Origin: Rhabdophis nuchalis
Lineage: Eukaryota; Chordata; Lepidosauria; Squamata; Natricidae
Assembly: GCA_039707465.1 (NCBI GenBank)
Contig: CM077643.1
Coordinates: 377,521,919 to 377,585,918, forward strand
Direction: 5' to 3'
DNA length: 64,000 nucleotides
Part shown: piece by piece, positions 59,749-64,000 of the stretch
Layout of the letters: each line of letters opens with the position of its first letter
Position numbering within the stretch: the first letter of the stretch is position 1
The notes under the pieces: generated by a model
Databases searched by the model: none
What the model saw: only the letters and a program-made list of their open reading frames with translations
What the model was told of the DNA's origin: nothing
Made by a program: the position numbers and the translations under genes

Positions 59749-60187
59749 AAATAATTAACAATAATTCAAATTGCTTTTTGGTCAATTATTTTACGACTGA
59801 TCTTATTGTGCTTATATGCTGTTGTATTGACTGTATTGACTGTAATAAGGATGGGTATACTCCTGAAATTGCTGTGTCAATTACTGTGTATGCCATTATG
59901 CATACAATTTGCAAGTTTGTTTTAATATTTTGGATTTTTATTCATAAAAATCCATAGAAGGATTACCATAGAGGGAAGGAATAAGAGAGTATTGTAGCCA
60001 TAGAAGAGGGCAGAGGACTTATATTCTGAATTCTCTTATAGTTTTCAAAAACCAATCAGGCATTGTTTCCATACTTTTACGCAGTTGCTGGTACTTTGTG
60101 TGTTCAAAATCCACCAAACTGTTTGGCAATCTCAAACAATGAAACATTGATAGGCATCTTGCCTTGTGGGCAGCTAAAGTGAGGGAT

Positions 60188-60189
60188 GG

Positions 60190-60220
<31 letters not shown>

Positions 60221-60244
60221 TGTATGTATGTATGTATGTATATA
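60188..60244. repeat. (TATG)n microsatellite
   Basis: About 14 units, directly left of the foldback at 60247. Confidence 0.95.
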
Positions 60245-60246
60245 TG

Positions 60247-60346
60247 CTGGTCTTGTTGTATTCGGGTGTTTTCCCGTGTAAGAATGGGATTCTTATGGGA
60301 AGTACACATTCTTACATGGGAAAACACCCGAATACAATGACCAGCA
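60247..60346. repeat. Foldback 'tgctggtcttgttgtattcg' next to TATG array
   Basis: The arms 'tgctggtcttgttgtattcg' and 'cgaatacaatgaccagca' enclose 'gtgttttcccgtgtaagaat' and its complement. The right flank 'cgatgaaaatctacgaaaac' resembles the left flank of the 42379 foldback read in the opposite direction. Related to 42379-42467. Confidence 0.75.
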
Positions 60347-60377
60347 TACCTACACCGATGAAAATCTACGAAAACAA

Positions 60378-60640
60378 ATATAGATATAGATATACAGTAG
60401 ATATAGATATAGATATAGATATAGATATAGATATAGATATAGATATAGACATAGATGATATAGATATAGATATAGATATAGATGATATAGATATAGATAT
60501 AGATATAGATATAGATATAGATATAGATATAGATATAGATATAGATATAGATATAGATATAGATATAGATATAGATATAGATATAGATATAGATATAGAT
60601 ATAGATACAGATACAGATACAGATACAATACAATACAATA
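60378..60640. repeat. (ATAGAT)n array grading into (ACAGAT) and (ACAAT)
   Basis: About 240 bp of hexanucleotide, then three or four ACAGAT units, then five ACAAT units that are the tail of the adjoining minus-strand CR1. The tyrosine-isoleucine and aspartate-isoleucine frames across it are artefacts. Confidence 0.95.
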
Positions 60641-60709
60641 CAATACAATAGCAGAGTTGGAAGGGACCTTGTAGGTCTTCTAGTCCAACCCCCTGCGTGG
60701 GCAGGAACC

Positions 60710-63577
60710 TTATACCATTTCAGACAAATGGCTATCTAACATCTTTTTAAAGACTTCCAGGGTTGGGGCATTCACAACTTCTGGAGGCAAGCTGTTCCAG
60801 AGGTTAATTGTTCTAACTGTCAGGAAATTTCTCCTTAGTTCTAAGTTGCTTCTCTCCTTGATTAGTTTCCACCCATTGCTTCTTGTCCTGCCCCCAGGTG
60901 CCCTGGAGAACAGTCTGACTCCCTCTTCTTTGTGGCACCCTCTGAGATATCGGAACACTGCTATCATGTCTCCCCTGGTCCTTCTCTTCATCAAACTAGA
61001 CATACCCAGCTCCTGCAGCCGTTCGTTATATGTTTTAGTCTCCAGTTCCCTAATCATCTTGGTTGCTCTTCTCTGCACTCTTTCCAGAGTCTCCACGTCT
61101 TTTCTACATCGTGGTGACCAAAACTGTATGCAGTATTCCAAGTGTGGCCTTACCAAGGCACTATACAGTGGCATTAACACTTCACGTGCTCTAGATTCTA
61201 TCCCTCTGTTTATGCAGCCTAGAACTGTGTTGGCTTTTTTGGCAGCTGCTGCACACTGCTGGCTCATATTTAAATGGTTGTCCACTAGGATTCCTAGATC
61301 CCTCTCACAGTTGCTACTATTGAGCAAGGTACCACCTATACTGTACTTGTGCATTTGGTTTTTCTTGCCTATATGTAGGACCTTACTTTTTTCACAATTA
61401 AATTTCATTTTATTAGATAGTGCCCAATGTTCAAGTTTGTCTAGATCCTTCTGTATCTTAAGCCTATCTTCTGGAGTGTTGGCTATTCCTGCCAGTTTGG
61501 TGTCGTCTGCAAATTTGATGAGTTCCCCATTTATCCCCTCATCCAAATCGTTGATGAAGATGTTAAAGAGTACTGGGCCTAAAACAGAGCCTTGGGGGAC
61601 TCCACTGCATACTTCCTTCCATGTAGATGCAGTTCCATTGAGGACTACACGTTGAGTGCGGTTGGTCAGCCAGTTGCATATCCATTTGCTGGTGGTGCTG
61701 TCTAACCCACAATTTTCTACTTTATCTAATAGTAGGTTATGGTCTACTTTATCAAATGCCTTACTGAAGTCCAGGTAAATTATATCAACAGCATTCCTCT
61801 GGTCCACTGATTTTGTCACTTTGTCAAAGAATGCAATTAGATTAGTGTGGCATGATCTGTTTTTGACAAACCCATGTTGGCTTTTGGCTATTACTTTATT
61901 TGCTTCTAGGTGTTCACTTATTTGTTGTTTAATTATTTTTTCCAGAATCTTTCCTGGTATTGAGGTCAGGCTGAGGGGTCTATAGTTTCCTGGATCTGTT
62001 TTTTTTCCTTTTTTGAAGATGGGAACCACATCAGCTCTTTTCCAGTCTTCTGGCAGTTCCCCGGTGCTCCAGGATCTCTGAAAGATATAGTTCAGTGGTT
62101 CTGAGATCTCGTCTGCCAGTTCCTTCAGAACCCTGGGGTGTAATCCATCCGGTCCTGGTGATTTGAACTTGTCCAGGGCAGACAGGTGCTCACTTACCAT
62201 TTTCTTCCCTATTTCAACTTGTGTTCCTAATCTGATTTTTGTGGTGCTGTTTTTGATTGGTTGGACTGTTTTATCCCTTTGTGTAAAGACAGATGCAAAA
62301 AAAGAGTTAAATAGTTCTGCTTTCTCCCTGTTGCTTATCATCTTCTTGCCATTTTCTCCCAGCAGTGGACCAATTGTTTCCTTAACTTTTTTCTTATTTT
62401 TAACATGTTGGAAGAAGCTTTTTTTGTTATTTTTTACTTTTTTGGCAAGCCTTTCTTCATTGCGAGCCTTAGCTTTCCTCACTTCATCTTTACAGGCTCG
62501 GGCTATTTGCTGATATTTTGCCTTAGTTATGTCCCCCTTTTTCCACTTTTTATATTTATCCTTTTTGTCTTTCAATTTGTCAGAAAGTTCTTTATGCAGC
62601 CATGCTGGTTTCTTTTGGGAACTGTTATTTTTCTTCTTCATTGGTATTGCGCTGGACTGGGCTTTTATAATCTCATTTTTCAAAATTTCCCAAGCTTCTT
62701 GAGTTGTTTTCCCCTTGAGGATTCTCATCCATGGAATCCTTCCCAAGCTCTCTCTGAGTTTATTGAAATTAGCTCTCTTAAAGTCTAAGCCTCTAGTTTG
62801 ACTTTGTTCAACTACTTTTGTTTGCATAATGTTGAATTCCAGTATTTCATGATTGCTTGCCCCCAAAGTTCCTGTAGCTTCTACACCTTCTATCATTTCC
62901 TCTCTGTTAGTGAGAATTAAGTCCAATATTGCTGATCCCCTTGTTCCCTTCTCTACCTTTTGGGAAACAAAGTTGTCTGCTGGGTTTGTTAGGAACCTGT
63001 TGGATCTTCCACTTGGTGCAGAGTTTGTTTCCCAATTGATGTCAGGGTAGTTAAAATCTCCCATTACTATTGTAGTGTGCTTCCTACATTCCTTAGTTAG
63101 CTGGTTAGCAAAAAGTTCATCTACTTCCTCTGCTTGGTTGGGTGGCCTGTAGTATAGACCTATGACAATATCGTTCCCCCCCCAACCTTTAATATTGACC
63201 CAAATACATTCAAGATAGTTCTCATCATTGTTGTGCTCTATTTCTGTAGAGATGTAATTATTTCTTATATATAGTGCAACTCCACCTCCTCTTTTATTTG
63301 GTCTATTTCTTTTAAATAATTTAAATCCTTCTAGCTGTATGTTCCATTTGTGGGTTTCATCCCACCAAGTTTCTGTAATGGCAACAATATCGTATCTGCC
63401 CTCATTTACTTGAATTTCTAATTCACCCTGTTTATTCCTCATACTCTGTGCATTGGTGTATAGACATTTGAGTCCATTTTGATTGACGCTGTGTTTTCTG
63501 TCTACGAAACCTGTGTTATGCCTGACTATGGTTCTCTTTGCCCCTATTTCTTTGCCACTTGTATGGTTCATGTACAT
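60710..63577 (-). CDS. CR1 ORF2 protein, endonuclease and reverse transcriptase
   Basis: 955 codons without a stop, close to the usual CR1 ORF2 length. Endonuclease: N42 (YTNAQS), E69 (ITETWW), D174/N176 (MGDFNYPD) and GASNH at 239-243. [12 protein letters not shown] (~530), [13 protein letters not shown] (601-613), [13 protein letters not shown] (659-671) and FADD (689-692). The C-terminus ends [20 protein letters not shown]. The final SDH motif of the endonuclease reads SNH (N242; AAT where copy 1 has GAT), so nicking is probably weakened. The ATG used in copy 1 is ATA here, leaving the methionine at 63577. The protein would carry out target-primed reverse transcription. Confidence 0.9.
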   Translation of the reverse strand: MYMNHTSGKEIGAKRTIVRHNTGFVDRKHSVNQNGLKCLYTNAQSMRNKQGELEIQVNEGRYDIVAITETWWDETHKWNIQLEGFKLFKRNRPNKRGGGVALYIRNNYISTEIEHNNDENYLECIWVNIKGWGGNDIVIGLYYRPPNQAEEVDELFANQLTKECRKHTTIVMGDFNYPDINWETNSAPSGRSNRFLTNPADNFVSQKVEKGTRGSAILDLILTNREEMIEGVEATGTLGASNHEILEFNIMQTKVVEQSQTRGLDFKRANFNKLRESLGRIPWMRILKGKTTQEAWEILKNEIIKAQSSAIPMKKKNNSSQKKPAWLHKELSDKLKDKKDKYKKWKKGDITKAKYQQIARACKDEVRKAKARNEERLAKKVKNNKKSFFQHVKNKKKVKETIGPLLGENGKKMISNREKAELFNSFFASVFTQRDKTVQPIKNSTTKIRLGTQVEIGKKMVSEHLSALDKFKSPGPDGLHPRVLKELADEISEPLNYIFQRSWSTGELPEDWKRADVVPIFKKGKKTDPGNYRPLSLTSIPGKILEKIIKQQISEHLEANKVIAKSQHGFVKNRSCHTNLIAFFDKVTKSVDQRNAVDIIYLDFSKAFDKVDHNLLLDKVENCGLDSTTSKWICNWLTNRTQRVVLNGTASTWKEVCSGVPQGSVLGPVLFNIFINDLDEGINGELIKFADDTKLAGIANTPEDRLKIQKDLDKLEHWALSNKMKFNCEKSKVLHIGKKNQMHKYSIGGTLLNSSNCERDLGILVDNHLNMSQQCAAAAKKANTVLGCINRGIESRAREVLMPLYSALVRPHLEYCIQFWSPRCRKDVETLERVQRRATKMIRELETKTYNERLQELGMSSLMKRRTRGDMIAVFRYLRGCHKEEGVRLFSRAPGGRTRSNGWKLIKERSNLELRRNFLTVRTINLWNSLPPEVVNAPTLEVFKKMLDSHLSEMV

Positions 63578-63735
63578 GGTATGGCACTCACTGTTAATTG
63601 TTTGGTTTTGCTTGACAGCAGTGTTGATAATATTACCCGCACAAATATCTATGTTACATGCACTGATAACCCTATGAATTTTAGTTTGCTGGGGCCAGAA
63701 ATGTTCTTTATCTATTGATTCTCTGTCCCCTCTAT

Positions 63736-64000
63736 TCAGTTTAAATGTTTAGCCAGGAAGTCTGTGAATTTAATGCCAAGTAACTCAGTCCCTTTCTTGG
63801 ATGGGTGCAAACCATTTCTTTTGTACAGTTTATCATTGGACCAGCTGCAGGTGTCATGACTAATAAGACCAAAGCCTTCCTTTTTACACCACTCCTTTAG
63901 CCACACATTAAACTCTGCTATGCGCTGGCCCTTTCCTTTTTGTTCCTTGTATACTGGTATAACCTCTGAGAAGATAAGCCTACAACCTGTACTACTAAGT
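63736..64000 (-). CDS. CR1 ORF1 protein, C-terminal part
   Basis: Partial frame entering from the window edge and ending with TGA at 63738-63736. It reads RLIFSEVIPVYKEQKGKGQR, then IAEFNVWLKEWCKKEGFGLI and NGLHPSKKGTELLGIKF. This resembles the SGNH-hydrolase-like (esterase) end of CR1 ORF1, where a D-x-x-H block is usual; here it is N-G-L-H. About 88 codons are visible. It lies upstream of ORF2 in the expected order. Confidence 0.75.
   Translation of the reverse strand, partial: LSSTGCRLIFSEVIPVYKEQKGKGQRIAEFNVWLKEWCKKEGFGLISHDTCSWSNDKLYKRNGLHPSKKGTELLGIKFTDFLAKHLN

Larger units (their letters stand above)
60622..64000 (-). mobile_element. CR1 LINE copy 2 (-), nearly intact, runs off the window
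   Basis: The minus strand includes the 3' tail (ACAAT on the plus strand), 3' UTR, full open ORF2 (63577-60710) and the end of ORF1 (64000-63736). It is very similar to copy 1 over 3.2 kb and extends further 5'. It is one of the few elements here without obvious stops. Confidence 0.95.

Noticed and set aside
60019..60651. Long frames of alternating Tyr-Ile, Ser-Ile or Asp-Ile on both strands
   Set aside because: They are translations of the ATAGAT hexanucleotide array in several frames, with no non-repeat coding context.

Overview
This is vertebrate nuclear DNA, most likely from a snake or another squamate reptile. It has spliced exons with GT-AG borders and a dense, multiply nested load of CR1, L2 and L1 LINEs, hAT MITEs, Helitron-like ends and tRNA-derived SINEs. 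Pentanucleotide tails of the AATAG/ATTCT type follow CR1 3' ends, a combination I know mainly from snakes. There are no operons, CRISPR arrays or prokaryotic signals.

The only host gene I can support is OTOF (otoferlin) on the + strand. Exon 2 (6221-6279, 59 nt) and exon 3 (55290-55378, 89 nt) encode consecutive parts of the N-terminal C2A domain. Their lengths and phases (c.80-138 and c.139-227) fit the human exon structure as I remember it. The window therefore runs from intron 1 (1-6220) through a 49,010-bp intron 2 (6280-55289) into intron 3 (55379-64000). Everything else recognisable is mobile or repetitive DNA.

Layout. 1-6220: Helitron-like 3' ends at 224 and 5237, hAT MITEs, and a triple nest of CR1, CR1 and hAT at 3120-3975. 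6280-22930: hAT MITEs with 8-bp target duplications, two solo LTRs with 5-bp duplications (7299-7797 and 18073-18505), CR1 fragments, and a 400-bp tetranucleotide block after a LINE end. 22930-35000: two large L2-clade LINEs (one 5' complete but cut at its 3' end, one coding over about 3.2 kb with a single stop) and a Helitron carrying a CR1. 37712-40880: CR1 copy 1, minus strand, frameshifted. 41336-44165: a Helitron with TAGG arrays, then a composite foldback of tRNA-like modules and microsatellites. 45578-49462: a hAT element with an expanded 41-bp minisatellite, L2 and CR1 fragments, and a LINE holding a MITE that holds an L2. 49630-54905: a decayed L1 split by an L2 insertion. 55013-64000: a palindromic MITE 150 bp before exon 3, exon 3, three SINEs, CR1 and L2 fragments, a hexanucleotide array, and CR1 copy 2 with an open ORF2 and the end of ORF1 running off the window.

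The elements do not form a pathway; they record waves of insertion into OTOF introns. Nesting gives relative ages, and 17 hAT-type insertions have duplications that can be read directly. I did not find a convincing new molecular system. The most unusual structures are palindromic MITEs with a shared core but different arms, the tRNA-like foldback at 42.0-44.2 kb, two microsatellite-bordered foldbacks sharing arms (42.38 and 60.25 kb), the 41-bp array inside a hAT family, and the nearly intact CR1 whose endonuclease has lost an active-site aspartate. Family names were assigned by eye from protein and terminal motifs, without any database search.
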